Below, piece after piece: positions 8,511 through 18,367 of a stretch of 64,000 nucleotides of DNA. The notes below the pieces were generated by a model that was not told where the DNA came from, did no database searches, and worked only from the letters and a program-made list of their open reading frames with translations. Each line of letters starts with the position of its first letter. Position 1 is the stretch's first letter. Both the position numbers and the translations under genes were made by a program. The DNA is from JAJFUV01 sp964561215 (GTDB lineage: Bacteria; Acidobacteriota; Terriglobia; Bryobacterales; Bryobacteraceae): positions 8,419-72,418 of the forward strand of contig CAZLOS010000011.1 in the NCBI GenBank assembly GCA_964561215.1. Direction: 5' to 3'.

Positions 8511-9428
8511 GTGGCCCACTGTTATACGCGCCGGAGTGTCTTCGCGGCCTTGACTGCTGCATCTCTTTCCGCCTCCGCCCGAAGGCCCATCCGCTTCGGC
8601 GGTCCCATATTCCTCAAGAGCGACGATCCCGGCGAGCTCGCGCGCGAGCATCGCCGCCTGGGTTACAGCGCCGCCTTTTGCCCCGGAGTAAAGCTCCAGG
8701 AAACGGAAAAGATCCGCGCCACCGAAAAAGAGTTCGCGGCCCACAACGTCGCCATCGCGGAGGTGGGCGCGTGGAACAATATGCTGGATTCGGATCCGGC
8801 CAAGCGCGAGGCGAACCTGAAGTACGTCACCGAACGGCTGGCCCTGGCCGACGAGGTGGGCGCCCGCTGCGCCGTGAACATCGCCGGCTCTTACAATCCC
8901 AAGATCTGGTACGGCCCGCACAAGAGGAATTTCTCCCGCGAGTTTTTCGACGCGACGGTGGAGAACGTCCGCCGCGTCATTGACGCGGTCAAGCCCAAGC
9001 GGGCCAGGTTCGCCCTGGAAATGATGGGCTGGGCCCTGCCGAGCGGCCCGGATGAGTACCTCGATCTCATCAAGGCCGTCGGCCGCAAGGGTTTCGGCGT
9101 CCACCTGGACGTCTGCAACGGGATCAACTCGCCGGCCCGTTTCTACGCGAACGCCGCCTTCATCCAGGAGTGTTTTCGCAAGCTGGGCCCTCACATCGTT
9201 TCCTGCCACGCCAAGGACCTTGAATGGGTGGTCGAGTTGAATGTCCACTTCAAAGAGGTGATCCCCGGGCGTGGCGAAATAGACTATCGAGCTTACCTTC
9301 TCGGCATGGCGGGCCTCCCCAACGATGCCCCTCTCATGATGGAGCACCTCAAGGGCGCCGCCGAGTACGATGAGGCGCGCAATTATATCTTCAAGGTCGG
9401 CCGTGAACTCGGTCTGGCTTTTGCATAA
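8511..9428 (+). CDS. Exported sugar isomerase/epimerase-like TIM-barrel protein
   Basis: 305 residues beginning with GTG. The N-terminus has a twin-arginine-like signal (RRSVFAAL near residues 7-14 followed by a hydrophobic stretch). The body is an AP-endonuclease-2/xylose-isomerase-like barrel, with metal-site-like segments near ALEMMGW, HLDVCN and VSCHAKDLEW. Family members isomerise or epimerise sugars or polyols using a divalent metal; the substrate is unknown. A second barrel protein of the same superfamily follows 13 nt downstream, so the two are probably co-transcribed. Confidence 0.75.
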   Translation: MAHCYTRRSVFAALTAASLSASARRPIRFGGPIFLKSDDPGELAREHRRLGYSAAFCPGVKLQETEKIRATEKEFAAHNVAIAEVGAWNNMLDSDPAKREANLKYVTERLALADEVGARCAVNIAGSYNPKIWYGPHKRNFSREFFDATVENVRRVIDAVKPKRARFALEMMGWALPSGPDEYLDLIKAVGRKGFGVHLDVCNGINSPARFYANAAFIQECFRKLGPHIVSCHAKDLEWVVELNVHFKEVIPGRGEIDYRAYLLGMAGLPNDAPLMMEHLKGAAEYDEARNYIFKVGRELGLAFA

Positions 9429-9441
9429 GGAGGAATCAAAC

Positions 9442-10299
9442 ATGCAACGTCGTGAATTCCTGGCGGTGACAGCCGCCTCGGTGGCCGCGGCCCAAACCGG
9501 TGGCACACGGCTGCCTATCAAGAAGGGGATGCTGTACAGCATGCTGCCCAAGAATCTCAGCGTCTATGACCGCTTTAAGCTGGCCAAGGATGTGGGGTTC
9601 GAAGAGATGGAGGTGGGCACCGTTACCAGCGAGAAGGACGCCGAGGAGATCAAGAAAGCCTCCGAAGCCACCCAGATGCCCATCCATTCCGTCATGAACA
9701 TGGCGCACTGGAAGTATCCGCTTTCGTCGGGCGACTGGACCGTGGTGGCCGAAAGCGTCAAGGGCATGGAGGCGAGTCTCCATGACGCCAAGCTGTGGGG
9801 CGCCAGCGCCGTTCTCCTGGTCCCGGGAGTGGTAAACCCGCAGACCAGTTATAAGGACGCCTGGGAGCGGTCGCAGAAAGAGATTAAGAAACTGATTCCC
9901 CTTGCCGCCAAGCTGAAGGTGGTCATCGCCGTCGAGGACGTTTGGAACAAGTTCCTGTTGAGCCCGCTCGAATTCGCGCGTTACGTAGACGAGTTCAAGA
10001 GCCCCTGGGTCCGCGCCTACTTCGACGTCGGCAACATCGTCTTCTACGGCTATCCCCAGGACTGGATCCGCACGCTCGGCAAGCGCATCGCTAAGCTGCA
10101 CCTCAAGGATTTCAAGTTCGAGAAGGGCCGCGTCGATTTCACTCCCCTGCGCGAAGGCGCTATCGACTGGCAGGAAGTCTACCGCGCGCTGAAGGAGATC
10201 GGCTACCAGGGCACGGCCACGGTCGAACTCGCCGGCGGCGACGAAGCTTACCTCAAGGAAGTGAGCCACCGCGTCGATCTCATCCTGACCGGAGCATAG
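9442..10299 (+). CDS. Tat-exported sugar isomerase/epimerase family protein
   Basis: 285 residues. The ATG at 9442 is preceded by a consensus AAGGAGG at 9427-9433 (8 nt spacing), so the frame open further upstream is not used. Tat-like signal MQRREFLAVTAAS, then a xylose-isomerase-like TIM barrel with VAVED-like metal-ligand strand (VVIAVEDVWNKF), YFDVGN, LHLKDF and a late VELAGGDEAYL strand. Second gene of a tandem pair with the barrel protein upstream. Exported members are common in Acidobacteria and Planctomycetes and are usually tied to sugar catabolism; the reaction is not known here. Confidence 0.8.
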   Translation: MQRREFLAVTAASVAAAQTGGTRLPIKKGMLYSMLPKNLSVYDRFKLAKDVGFEEMEVGTVTSEKDAEEIKKASEATQMPIHSVMNMAHWKYPLSSGDWTVVAESVKGMEASLHDAKLWGASAVLLVPGVVNPQTSYKDAWERSQKEIKKLIPLAAKLKVVIAVEDVWNKFLLSPLEFARYVDEFKSPWVRAYFDVGNIVFYGYPQDWIRTLGKRIAKLHLKDFKFEKGRVDFTPLREGAIDWQEVYRALKEIGYQGTATVELAGGDEAYLKEVSHRVDLILTGA

Positions 10300-10375
10300 A
10301 AACCACTCTCGGGCATGGGGCCGCGGGACAGGCGCCCTCCGTGCCGGTTGTCTCGCGCACCCACGCCCGAGCGGT

Positions 10376-10381
10376 TACCAT
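10376..10381 (+). promoter_or_regulatory. -10 element, leaderless arrangement for sppA
   Basis: TACCAT followed by exactly 6 nt and the ATG at 10388. The 6-nt spacer contains GAGGT, too close to the start to act as a normal ribosome binding site. Confidence 0.4.
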
Positions 10382-10387
10382 CGAGGT

Positions 10388-12106
10388 ATGAAGAAGTTTC
10401 TCTTGGGCCTCGCTTCCGGCGTCCTGCTCGCTTTCCTGGCCATCCTGATCGTAGTTGCCGCGCTCGCCCGTCTGGGCAGCCGCCCTCCCTCGGTAGCCGA
10501 TAGCTCCACCCTCGTCCTGAAGCTCAGCGGTGAGATTGCCGAGCGGACTCCCTCGGAAATTCCCCTGCCCTTTTTTGAGAGCCAGTCTCCCTTCACCACG
10601 CGCGAAGTCTGGGAGATGCTGCGCAAAGCCGCGGTCGACGATCGCATCAAGGCCGTGGTGCTGATGCCTCGCTCGATCGACGCCGGCTGGGGCAAGCTCG
10701 AGGAGATCCGCGGCGCCCTCACCGCCTACCGCCGTAGCGGCAAGCCCCTGGTCGCTTACCTGCGTTCGGCCGGGACCCGCGAGTACTATCTGGCGACGGC
10801 CGCGGACCGCATCGCCATGGCGCCCGAAGACCTGCTGGACGTGAAAGGCCTGCGCATCGAACGGACGTACTTCCGCGGGACGCTGGACAAGTTGGGCGTA
10901 CAGGTGGACATTGAGCACGCCGGCAAGTACAAAGACTACGGCGATCAGTATGCCCGCACCTCGATGGGTCCCGAATCCAAGGAGGTTCTGAACTCCATCC
11001 TGGACGACCTCTACGGCCGCATGACCGCAACGCTCGCCGGGTCCCGGAAGAAGAGCCCCGCCGAAATGCGGGCCATGATCGACGAAGGCCCCTTTCTTTC
11101 GAGCGACGCCCTGGCCAAAGGCCTCGTGGACGCGCTCGAGTATGAGGATCAGACCTACGACGCCCTCGCCCGCCGCGTGAAGGTCCAGCCCCTCAAGAAA
11201 ATCTCTGCGCGAGACTACTCCAAAGTGAGCGCCGCGTCTGTCGGCCTGGAAGGCCCTCACCGCATCGCGCTGATCGCCGCGGAGGGCGACATCTTGCAGT
11301 CCTACGGCGGCCCCTTTGACGACGAGGCGATTACGCCCGGCGGCATGACAAAGCTACTCCGCGAAGTGGCGGAGGATCCGTCCATCAAGGGCGTAATCCT
11401 GCGCATCGATTCGCCGGGCGGCGATGCGCTGGCCTCCGATCAAATCTGGCGCGAAGCGAACCTCCTTGGCAGGAAAAAACCGATGGTCGTCTCCATGTCC
11501 GACCTCGCCGCCAGCGGCGGTTATTACATGGCCATGACCGGCGACCCCGTCCTCGCCTACCCGAACACCCTCACAGGTTCCATCGGCGTCCTTTACGGCC
11601 GTGTGAATCTGCGCGGGCTTTACGGAAAGCTGGGTATCACGAAGGACTCGCTGGCGCGAGGCCGGTTCGCCCAGATCGACAGCGAGTACATTCCCCTGAC
11701 ACCTGAAGGCAGGGAAAAGATCCGCCGGAGCGTGGAGGCGAACTATCACGGCTTCGTCACGCGCGTCGCCGAGTCGCGCCGGCGTAAGTACGAAGAGATC
11801 GAGCCGCTGGCGCAAGGCCGCGTGTGGCTGGGCAGCCAGGCCCGCGAGCGCGGCCTGGTGGACGAGTTGGGTGGCCTGGACCGCGCCATCGAGCTCGTGA
11901 AGCAGAAAGCACGCATTCCGAAGGACCAGAAGATCAGGCTGATCGACTACCCGGGCAAGCGCACCATCGTCGATTGGGTGCTCGAACGCGAGCGCGCCGC
12001 CGCCATCGAGCCGCGCCTCGCCGCACTCCTGAAGCAGGTCCACGCGGCGCTGTGGATGCGCGGCGGCCTCATGCGCGTGATGCCTTATTCGATTACGGTG
12101 CGGTAA
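10388..12106 (+). CDS. sppA: Signal peptide peptidase SppA, long (67K) form
   Basis: 572 residues, the size of two-domain enterobacterial SppA. An N-terminal membrane anchor (about 5-27) precedes two ClpP/crotonase-like S49 domains. The catalytic Lys is in the N-terminal domain (GKYKDYG, Lys182) and the Ser in the C-terminal domain (DLAASGGYY, Ser376), as expected for the family. It degrades cleaved signal peptides in the inner membrane with the active site facing the periplasm. The downstream glycosyltransferase starts 13 nt after the stop and may be co-transcribed. Confidence 0.93.
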   Translation: MKKFLLGLASGVLLAFLAILIVVAALARLGSRPPSVADSSTLVLKLSGEIAERTPSEIPLPFFESQSPFTTREVWEMLRKAAVDDRIKAVVLMPRSIDAGWGKLEEIRGALTAYRRSGKPLVAYLRSAGTREYYLATAADRIAMAPEDLLDVKGLRIERTYFRGTLDKLGVQVDIEHAGKYKDYGDQYARTSMGPESKEVLNSILDDLYGRMTATLAGSRKKSPAEMRAMIDEGPFLSSDALAKGLVDALEYEDQTYDALARRVKVQPLKKISARDYSKVSAASVGLEGPHRIALIAAEGDILQSYGGPFDDEAITPGGMTKLLREVAEDPSIKGVILRIDSPGGDALASDQIWREANLLGRKKPMVVSMSDLAASGGYYMAMTGDPVLAYPNTLTGSIGVLYGRVNLRGLYGKLGITKDSLARGRFAQIDSEYIPLTPEGREKIRRSVEANYHGFVTRVAESRRRKYEEIEPLAQGRVWLGSQARERGLVDELGGLDRAIELVKQKARIPKDQKIRLIDYPGKRTIVDWVLERERAAAIEPRLAALLKQVHAALWMRGGLMRVMPYSITVR

Positions 12107-12119
12107 CCGGACCCCTGCT

Positions 12120-13208
12120 ATGAAGATCGCCATCCTGGGCACCCGCGGAATTCCAGCCTCTTACGGCGGCTTCGAGACGTTCGCCGAAGAATTGTCGCGC
12201 CGCCTCGCCGCGCGCGGCCACGACGTCGTCGTGTATTGCCGCTCCCGCTGCGCCGGGCCGGAGTACCTCGGGGTGCGGCTCCGCTACCTGCCCACTGTCC
12301 GCCATAAGTATCTGGATACAGTTTTTCACACCTGTTTATCCAGCATAGACCTTCTGTGTCGTCGCCCCGACGCCGCCCTTTTCTGTAACGCCGCTAACGC
12401 TCTGTTCACGTTCGTCCCGCGCCTCACCGGTATTCCCTGCGCGCTGAATGTGGACGGCCTGGAACGCAAGCGCCGCAAGTGGGGATGGGCGGGCCGCGCC
12501 TGGTACCGTGTTTCGGAATGGATCGCCACCTGGGCGCCGACGGAGGTGGTGAGCGACGCCCGGGAAATCGCCGCCTATTACCAAAAGCGCTATGGACGCC
12601 GGACACACTTCATTCCGTACGGCGCTGAGACGGGCCCGGTGCCGGCCCAGGAGACTCTCGGCCGGCTGCACCTCGTACCGGGGCGCTATTTCCTGTACGT
12701 GAGCCGCCTCGAACCGGAGAACAACGCCCTGGAGGTCCGCCAGGTGTTTGAAACCGTCGACACGGATCTGCGCCTGGCGCTCGTCGGCGACGCGCCCTAT
12801 TCGGCCGATTACATCCGCCGCGTGCGCGACACAACCGACCCGCGCATCGTGATGCCCGGCGCCATCTACGGGCAGGGATACCACGAGCTGCAATCCCACT
12901 GCTTCGCGTACATTCACGCCACCGAGGTCGGCGGCACGCACCCCGCCCTCATCGAGGCCATGGGCCGTGGAGCGCTGGTGCTCTATCTCAGCACTCCGGA
13001 GAATGAGGAGGTTGCCGGCGGGGCGGGCATCGCTTTTACACACAGCACCCTCGCCGAAACCATGAAGTCGGTTCTCGCCATGCCCGAAAGCGAGCGAGCT
13101 GAGCTTCGCCGCCGAGCCGCCGACCGCGTGCTCCAACGCTACAGTTGGGACGCCGTCACCGGTGCCTATGAGAAGCTCTTTACTGAAATGCGCAACCGCC
13201 GGCCGTAG
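12120..13208 (+). CDS. Glycosyltransferase with DUF1972 N-terminus (rhamnosyltransferase-like)
   Basis: 362 residues. It opens with the signature ILGTRGIPASYGGFETFAEE (DUF1972, about residues 4-23) and continues as a GT4-type GT-B enzyme (YVSRLEPENN, about 195-204; donor-site region THPALIEAMGRGA, about 276-288). Relatives transfer rhamnose or related sugars during exopolysaccharide assembly. It lies 13 nt behind sppA and converges on gyrB with only 12 nt between the stops. Confidence 0.85.
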   Translation: MKIAILGTRGIPASYGGFETFAEELSRRLAARGHDVVVYCRSRCAGPEYLGVRLRYLPTVRHKYLDTVFHTCLSSIDLLCRRPDAALFCNAANALFTFVPRLTGIPCALNVDGLERKRRKWGWAGRAWYRVSEWIATWAPTEVVSDAREIAAYYQKRYGRRTHFIPYGAETGPVPAQETLGRLHLVPGRYFLYVSRLEPENNALEVRQVFETVDTDLRLALVGDAPYSADYIRRVRDTTDPRIVMPGAIYGQGYHELQSHCFAYIHATEVGGTHPALIEAMGRGALVLYLSTPENEEVAGGAGIAFTHSTLAETMKSVLAMPESERAELRRRAADRVLQRYSWDAVTGAYEKLFTEMRNRRP

Positions 13209-13220
13209 CCCGTCGCGCGC

Positions 13221-15644
13221 TTACAGGTCGAGGTTACGGACGTCCAGGGCGTTCTCTTCGATGAACTTGCGGCGGTTCTCGACGTTCTCTCCCATCAGCG
13301 TGGAGAAGATGTCCTCGCACTCCACTGCATCCTCGAGCCGCACCCTCAACAGCGTCCGGTTCTCGGCATTCATCGTGGTCACCCAGAGTTGCTCGGCGTT
13401 CATCTCGCCCAAGCCCTTGTAACGCTGCACGCTCGCGTCCTTCATGCCTTCCGCCTTGACGTGCGCCAGCAGCGCTTCCCAGTCCTCCAACGTTACACGG
13501 GCTGAGTCTTTGGCCACCACGAACGGAGGCTGGTTGAAGCGCGCTATCTGCTTGGCCAGCGAGCGCAGCTTCTTGTATTCGGCGTGTGACGCCAGTTCCG
13601 GACCGATGACCCGCTCCGCGTTCGAATGATCCCGATAGGTGACCATCCAGGCGTCATGTTCTTCGTCGGGCTTCAATTCCGGCGATACGGACAGAGCCTC
13701 CAACCGCTTCACCAGGGGTTCCAGATTGGCCGGGTTGGCGAAGTCCGCCTTGACGTCCAGGTGCAGGTTGACGTCCGAAACAACATCTACCACGCGCGAA
13801 TCCCGCAGCTTCCGCTCCGCACGCGTGAAGATATGTTGGTACTCATCCAGATTCATCAGGAAGGCCCGCAACTCGGCGCCTTCCAACCGCGCTCCTCCCG
13901 CTTCGACCGACACGTTATCCGTGGCCCGGCGCAGCAGTTCGCGCATGTACTCCTTCTCGTCCTTGATGTACCGCTCGCTCTTGCCCTTCTTGATGCGATA
14001 CAGCGGCGGCTGCGCGACGAACACGTGCCCGCGCATAATCAGTTCCTGCATATGGCGGAAGAAGAACGTGAGCAGGAGCGTGCGGATGTGCGAGCCGTCG
14101 ACGTCGGCATCGGTCATGATGATGACTTTGCCGTAGCGCAGCTTCGAGATGTCGAAGTCGTCCGCGCCGATGCCCGTCCCGATAGCCGTGATCATGGCCC
14201 GGATTTCCTCGTGGCTGAGCATCTTGTCGTAGCGCGCCTTCTCCACGTTCAGGATCTTGCCGCGCAACGGCAGAATGGCCTGGTAGCGGCGGTCGCGCCC
14301 GCCCTTGGCGGTGCCGCCGGCCGACTCGCCCTCGACCAGGAACAACTCGCAGTGTTCCGGATCGCGCTCCTGGCAATCCGCCAGCTTGCCCGGCAGGCCG
14401 CCTGACTCCAACGCGCCTTTCCGGCGCGTGAGATCCCGGGCCTTGCGGGCGGCTTCGCGCGCGCGGGAAGCCTCAATGGCCTTCCCAACGATCTTCCGCA
14501 TCACGGCCGGGTTCTTATCGAAGAACTCGCTGAGCTTTTCGTTGACGAACTGCGTCACGTAGCCGGTGACATCGCTGTTGAGCTTGCCCTTGGTCTGCCC
14601 TTCGAACTGCGGCTGCGGCAGCTTCACGCTCACCACTGCCACCAGGCCCTCGCGCACATCGTCGCCGGAGAGATTCTCTTTTACGTCCTTGAACAGGCCG
14701 GCTTGCTGGCCGTAGGCGTTGATCGTCCTGGTCAGCGCGCTGCGGAAACCCGTCAGGTGCGTGCCGCCGTCCACTGTGTTGATGTTGTTGGCGAAACTGA
14801 AAATGTTCTCCGAATAGCCGTCGTTATACTGCAGCGCGATCTCCATGCTCAGCGTCGCGCCGTTTCCCATTTCGCGATCGCCTTCCATGTAGATGGGCTT
14901 CTCGTGCAGTACGTTCTTGCCACGGTTGAGGTGTTTGACAAACTCCGCGATACCGCCGCTGTAATGAAACTCGTGTTGTTTTACGGGCTCGACGCGTTCA
15001 TCGGCAAGGATGATCGTGAGGCCCTTGTTCAGGAACGCGATCTCTCGCAGCCGCTGCGCCAGCGTATCGTAGTTGAACTCGACCGCATCCATGATGGTCG
15101 GGTCCGGCTTAAAAGTGACTTTTGTACCTGTCTTGCGCCCCGCCTTGCCTGTCCTGGCCAGGGGCGCCTTCGGGATGCCGCGCTCGTACTGCTGTTCCCA
15201 GGTATACCCGTCGCGCCAGATTTCCAACTCCAGGTTTTCCGAAAGCGCATTGACACAGCTTACGCCCACACCGTGAAGGCCGCCGGACACCTTATAGCTC
15301 TTGCTGTCGAACTTTCCGCCGGCGTGGAGCTTGGTCATTACGACTTCCGCCGCCGACACGCCCTCCTCCGGATGCAGGTCCACGGGAATGCCCCGGCCGT
15401 TGTCGATCACAGTAACGGAGTTGTCGATCTGAATTGTGACGCGGATCTCGTTGCAATAGCCCGCCAGCGCCTCGTCTACGGAATTGTCGACGACTTCATA
15501 GACCAGGTGGTGCAGGCCCATCTCGCCCGTCGACCCAATGTACATGGCCGGGCGCAGCCGCACGGCCTCCAGGCCTTCCAGTACCTTGATGCTGCTGGAA
15601 TCGTAGACTTCACCGTTCTTGACTTCGTTCTCTTTACTTCCCAT
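13221..15644 (-). CDS. gyrB: DNA gyrase subunit B
   Basis: 807 residues, full length. It shows the GHKL ATPase domain (EVVDNSVDEALAG, DNGRGIPVD, GGLHGVGVS), the transducer, the TOPRIM motifs (EGESAGG, PLRGKILNVEKAR, MTDADVDGSHI) and the C-terminal GyrA-binding region (RYKGLGEMN). It forms A2B2 gyrase, introducing negative supercoils. It is the third gene of the leftward dnaA-dnaN-gyrB series and lies 49 nt after dnaN; recF, often found between them, is absent. gyrA is not in the window. Confidence 0.97.
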   Translation of the reverse strand: MGSKENEVKNGEVYDSSSIKVLEGLEAVRLRPAMYIGSTGEMGLHHLVYEVVDNSVDEALAGYCNEIRVTIQIDNSVTVIDNGRGIPVDLHPEEGVSAAEVVMTKLHAGGKFDSKSYKVSGGLHGVGVSCVNALSENLELEIWRDGYTWEQQYERGIPKAPLARTGKAGRKTGTKVTFKPDPTIMDAVEFNYDTLAQRLREIAFLNKGLTIILADERVEPVKQHEFHYSGGIAEFVKHLNRGKNVLHEKPIYMEGDREMGNGATLSMEIALQYNDGYSENIFSFANNINTVDGGTHLTGFRSALTRTINAYGQQAGLFKDVKENLSGDDVREGLVAVVSVKLPQPQFEGQTKGKLNSDVTGYVTQFVNEKLSEFFDKNPAVMRKIVGKAIEASRAREAARKARDLTRRKGALESGGLPGKLADCQERDPEHCELFLVEGESAGGTAKGGRDRRYQAILPLRGKILNVEKARYDKMLSHEEIRAMITAIGTGIGADDFDISKLRYGKVIIMTDADVDGSHIRTLLLTFFFRHMQELIMRGHVFVAQPPLYRIKKGKSERYIKDEKEYMRELLRRATDNVSVEAGGARLEGAELRAFLMNLDEYQHIFTRAERKLRDSRVVDVVSDVNLHLDVKADFANPANLEPLVKRLEALSVSPELKPDEEHDAWMVTYRDHSNAERVIGPELASHAEYKKLRSLAKQIARFNQPPFVVAKDSARVTLEDWEALLAHVKAEGMKDASVQRYKGLGEMNAEQLWVTTMNAENRTLLRVRLEDAVECEDIFSTLMGENVENRRKFIEENALDVRNLDL

Positions 15645-15693
15645 GCAGAATTCTTTTCTTATTTGCCTTTCGGTTCTCGAGCACTGGTAGTAC

Positions 15694-16809
15694 TCACACT
15701 CTCATCGGCATGACCACGTAGCGGTATTCATACGTGATCCCCTCGCCAGCGGGGCGCAGTTCACCGGCTGTCTCGTGGCTCTTGAAATGGAAGCTTATAT
15801 TTGGTTCTGAAACTGCCCGGAGGAAGTCCACCAGGTACATTGCATTGAAACCAATGCTCACGGACGGCCCGTCGTACTCGATCGGAAGGCTCTCTTCGCT
15901 TTCGCCCGTCTCGCTCACTACTGAGTACACCTTCACCTCGCCATCGCCGAACTGGACTCGGATCGAGCGCGAGCGTTCATCGGAGAACTGAGAAACACGC
16001 TCGATTGCCAGCCGAAACTCTTCGCGGGGCAATGTGACGCTGTGGGGCTGCTCTTTCGGTAGGACCCTCTCAAAGTCCGGGAAATTGCCTGTAAGCTTCC
16101 GGCTGATCAAAAGCCTCTCGCCAAGCCGGAAGAAGAGGTGGTTGTCATCTCCCGAGAACTGTACAGTCTGTTTCGGATCGACTTCCTGCGCCAGCTTCAG
16201 AATCTCCAGCATAGCTTTCCTTGGCAGCAGAGCCCGATAACTTCCCTCAAGTCCGGAGATCTCGGCTGGAACATCAACTAGTGCCAGACGGTGGCCGTCG
16301 GTCGCTACCATGGTCAAGCCGTCGCTCTTAAGGAGTAATAATGCACCGCTCAAGGTAAAGCGAGATTCCTCCATGGAGATTGCGAAGATGGTCTTCGCAA
16401 TCATCGAGCACAGGATTCCAATGGGAATCTCCGCTAGCATGCTTGGCATCTGGGGAAGCTCGGGGAAGCTATCCCGTGACATCCCCGCTATACGAGTCCT
16501 GGAGCGCCCACATAGCAAGCTAGCCCATTGATTATCCGCAATCTTAATTGTCAGATCCGTATCCGGAAGAAGCCTGACATAATCCAGCAGCCGCTTAGCG
16601 GGAATAGTCCCGGCTCCTTCTTTTGCCACACGCGCGGGGCAGGAGCAACGAATACCTAGTTCCAGGTCCGTTGCCGTCATCAAAACACGGTCACCGGAGG
16701 CTTCAAAAAGTACGTTCGACAGGATCGGTATCGTGGTCTTCTTCTCAACAACGCCTTGAGAAAGGCTAAGTTCCCGAACCAAGTCTACCTTGCTAACGCT
16801 GAGTTCCAT
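15694..16809 (-). CDS. dnaN: DNA polymerase III beta subunit (sliding clamp)
   Basis: 371 residues, the standard length of the three-domain clamp. It starts MELSVSKVDLVRELS and ends in the characteristic MPMRV C-terminus (the M-P-M-R segment forms part of the client-binding cleft). The dimeric ring tethers Pol III and many repair proteins to DNA. GGAGG lies 9 nt before the ATG. It is transcribed leftwards between dnaA and gyrB; 235 nt separate it from dnaA. Base composition is visibly less GC-rich than in the flanking genes, as is that of dnaA. Confidence 0.97.
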   Translation of the reverse strand: MELSVSKVDLVRELSLSQGVVEKKTTIPILSNVLFEASGDRVLMTATDLELGIRCSCPARVAKEGAGTIPAKRLLDYVRLLPDTDLTIKIADNQWASLLCGRSRTRIAGMSRDSFPELPQMPSMLAEIPIGILCSMIAKTIFAISMEESRFTLSGALLLLKSDGLTMVATDGHRLALVDVPAEISGLEGSYRALLPRKAMLEILKLAQEVDPKQTVQFSGDDNHLFFRLGERLLISRKLTGNFPDFERVLPKEQPHSVTLPREEFRLAIERVSQFSDERSRSIRVQFGDGEVKVYSVVSETGESEESLPIEYDGPSVSIGFNAMYLVDFLRAVSEPNISFHFKSHETAGELRPAGEGITYEYRYVVMPMRV

Positions 16810-17044
16810 CAGGGTGCGCCTCCATACTTGCTGTTCCCTCGTACTATATAACTTTTAAAGAACCAGAATAAGATGGCCTGTTGAAATGTCGAAATCTCTC
16901 TAAATTATACAAAATCCATGCCATTGCTGTCCCTACCGGATGTGGAAGGAGTTTGCTTCCAAGTAGCGTTGCGCGGCAGCTCTCCGGTCATCCACAGGTT
17001 TCCAGAGGGCGTTTCTCGACGTCTTTGTGGAAAACATAATAAGT
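16810..17044 (-). other. dnaA-dnaN intergenic region, possible origin component and dnaN promoter
   Basis: 235 nt without a gene. It holds two DnaA-box-like nonamers: TCATCCACA at 16988-16996 and TGTGGAAAA (inverse of TTTTCCACA) at 17026-17034, each one base from TTATCCACA or its common variant, facing each other. An AT-rich stretch at about 16845-16915 lies beside the dnaN start. The minus strand has a TATAGT -10-like hexamer at 16843-16848. The gap between dnaA and dnaN is a common origin location. Confidence 0.45.
16843..16848 (-). promoter_or_regulatory. -10-like element upstream of dnaN
   Basis: Minus strand TATAGT 33 nt before the dnaN ATG, within an AT-rich stretch; no clear -35. The leader would include the GGAGG ribosome binding site. 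Confidence 0.35.
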
Positions 17045-18367
17045 CTAATTGAATGAATCGATTATACTGTGGACGAGACGGTTGAAATCGGGATCCTTCT
17101 GTCTCATGCCGTCAATCTTCTGGACCGAGTGCAGGACGGTGGTGTGGTGCTTGCCTCCGAAGGCCCGTCCAATCTCCGGCAACGACGCGGAGGTAAGCTC
17201 CTTTACCACGTACATAGCTACCTGCCGTGGGAAAGAAATACTATGTGCGTTGGTCTTCTGCTTCAACTGGGAGAACTGAAGGCCGTACTTCTCCGCTACA
17301 GCCCTTTGGATGGCTTCTATAGTGATTCTCCGCTCCTGGGGATGAATCAGGTACTTCAGCGCCTGTTGAGCCATGCCTAAAGTAATTGGAGACCCTGTGA
17401 CGGAGGCGTAGGCAATCAGCTTGATCAGCGCGCCTTCCAACTCACGAACGTTAGACTTGGTTTTCGTGGCAATCCAGATACGGACATCGGAGGGCAACTC
17501 GATTCCCTCGACGTCTGCTTTCTTGTCCAGAATTGCCATCTTCGTCTCGAGGTCCGGCGGTTGGACATCTACAATCAGGCCCCACTCAAAACGCGAACGG
17601 ACGCGTTCCACGAGACCAGGTATATTTTTCGGACTGGAATCGCTCGAAATCACAATCTGCTTCTGGTGGTCGTAAAGCTCGTTGAAAGTGTGGAAGAACT
17701 CTTCCTGTGTACGCTCCTTCCCCGCAAGAGTGTGCACATCGTCAACCAGCAGAATGTCCGCTTGGCGGTAATGCTGGTGAAAAAGAGGCAAGCGGTCGAG
17801 CTTGATGCAGTTGACCATCTCGTTCATGAAACGTTCACCTGAAGTGTACGCAATACGCATGCCAGAGAAATTATCCAGCAGGCTTCGCCCAATAGCATGC
17901 ATCAGGTGCGTCTTGCCCATTCCCACGCCGCCATAGATGAACAGCGGGTTGTATGAGCGCGACGGCATTGTGGCAACGGCCTTCGCAGCCGCATGAGCAA
18001 ACTGGTTGCACGACCCGACAACAAAATTGTCGAAGGTGAACTTGGGATTCAGTTGGCTTCCAGGGCTTTGGAAAACAATCTCTCGTGAAGGCGTTGCACT
18101 CAGCGTAGCAACTACCGGAGCGTCCACGTGAGCCCCATTCACCTGGTAGAAGACGTCCTGTAGACCCAAACCAAGCTCCGCGACTACGGCACGGACCCGG
18201 CCCGCGTATTCCTTCTCCATCCACTCCTTCGTAGCCTCATCGGGAACCGATACCCAGATTCGGGATGGTTCCGCCCGGAGCAAGGATGTTGTCGCAATCC
18301 AGTTCTGATAGCTCTCGGCACTCACCTGAGCCGATAGCCGTTGTTTGATTGAATCCCACGCATTCAT
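17045..18367 (-). CDS. dnaA: Chromosomal replication initiator DnaA
   Basis: 440 residues from the ATG at 18367, giving the usual N-terminus MNAWDSIKQRLS; an in-frame TTG at 18385 would add six residues. Domain I (about 1-85) is followed by a short linker, the AAA+ domain with Walker A GGVGMGKTH (about 146-154) and Walker B ILLVDDVH, and domain IV with the DNA-binding signature HHTTVLHSVQKI. DnaA-ATP oligomerises on DnaA boxes and opens oriC. Box-like sites lie in both flanking gaps, allowing autoregulation. It leads the leftward series dnaA-dnaN-gyrB. Confidence 0.97.
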   Translation of the reverse strand: MNAWDSIKQRLSAQVSAESYQNWIATTSLLRAEPSRIWVSVPDEATKEWMEKEYAGRVRAVVAELGLGLQDVFYQVNGAHVDAPVVATLSATPSREIVFQSPGSQLNPKFTFDNFVVGSCNQFAHAAAKAVATMPSRSYNPLFIYGGVGMGKTHLMHAIGRSLLDNFSGMRIAYTSGERFMNEMVNCIKLDRLPLFHQHYRQADILLVDDVHTLAGKERTQEEFFHTFNELYDHQKQIVISSDSSPKNIPGLVERVRSRFEWGLIVDVQPPDLETKMAILDKKADVEGIELPSDVRIWIATKTKSNVRELEGALIKLIAYASVTGSPITLGMAQQALKYLIHPQERRITIEAIQRAVAEKYGLQFSQLKQKTNAHSISFPRQVAMYVVKELTSASLPEIGRAFGGKHHTTVLHSVQKIDGMRQKDPDFNRLVHSIIDSFN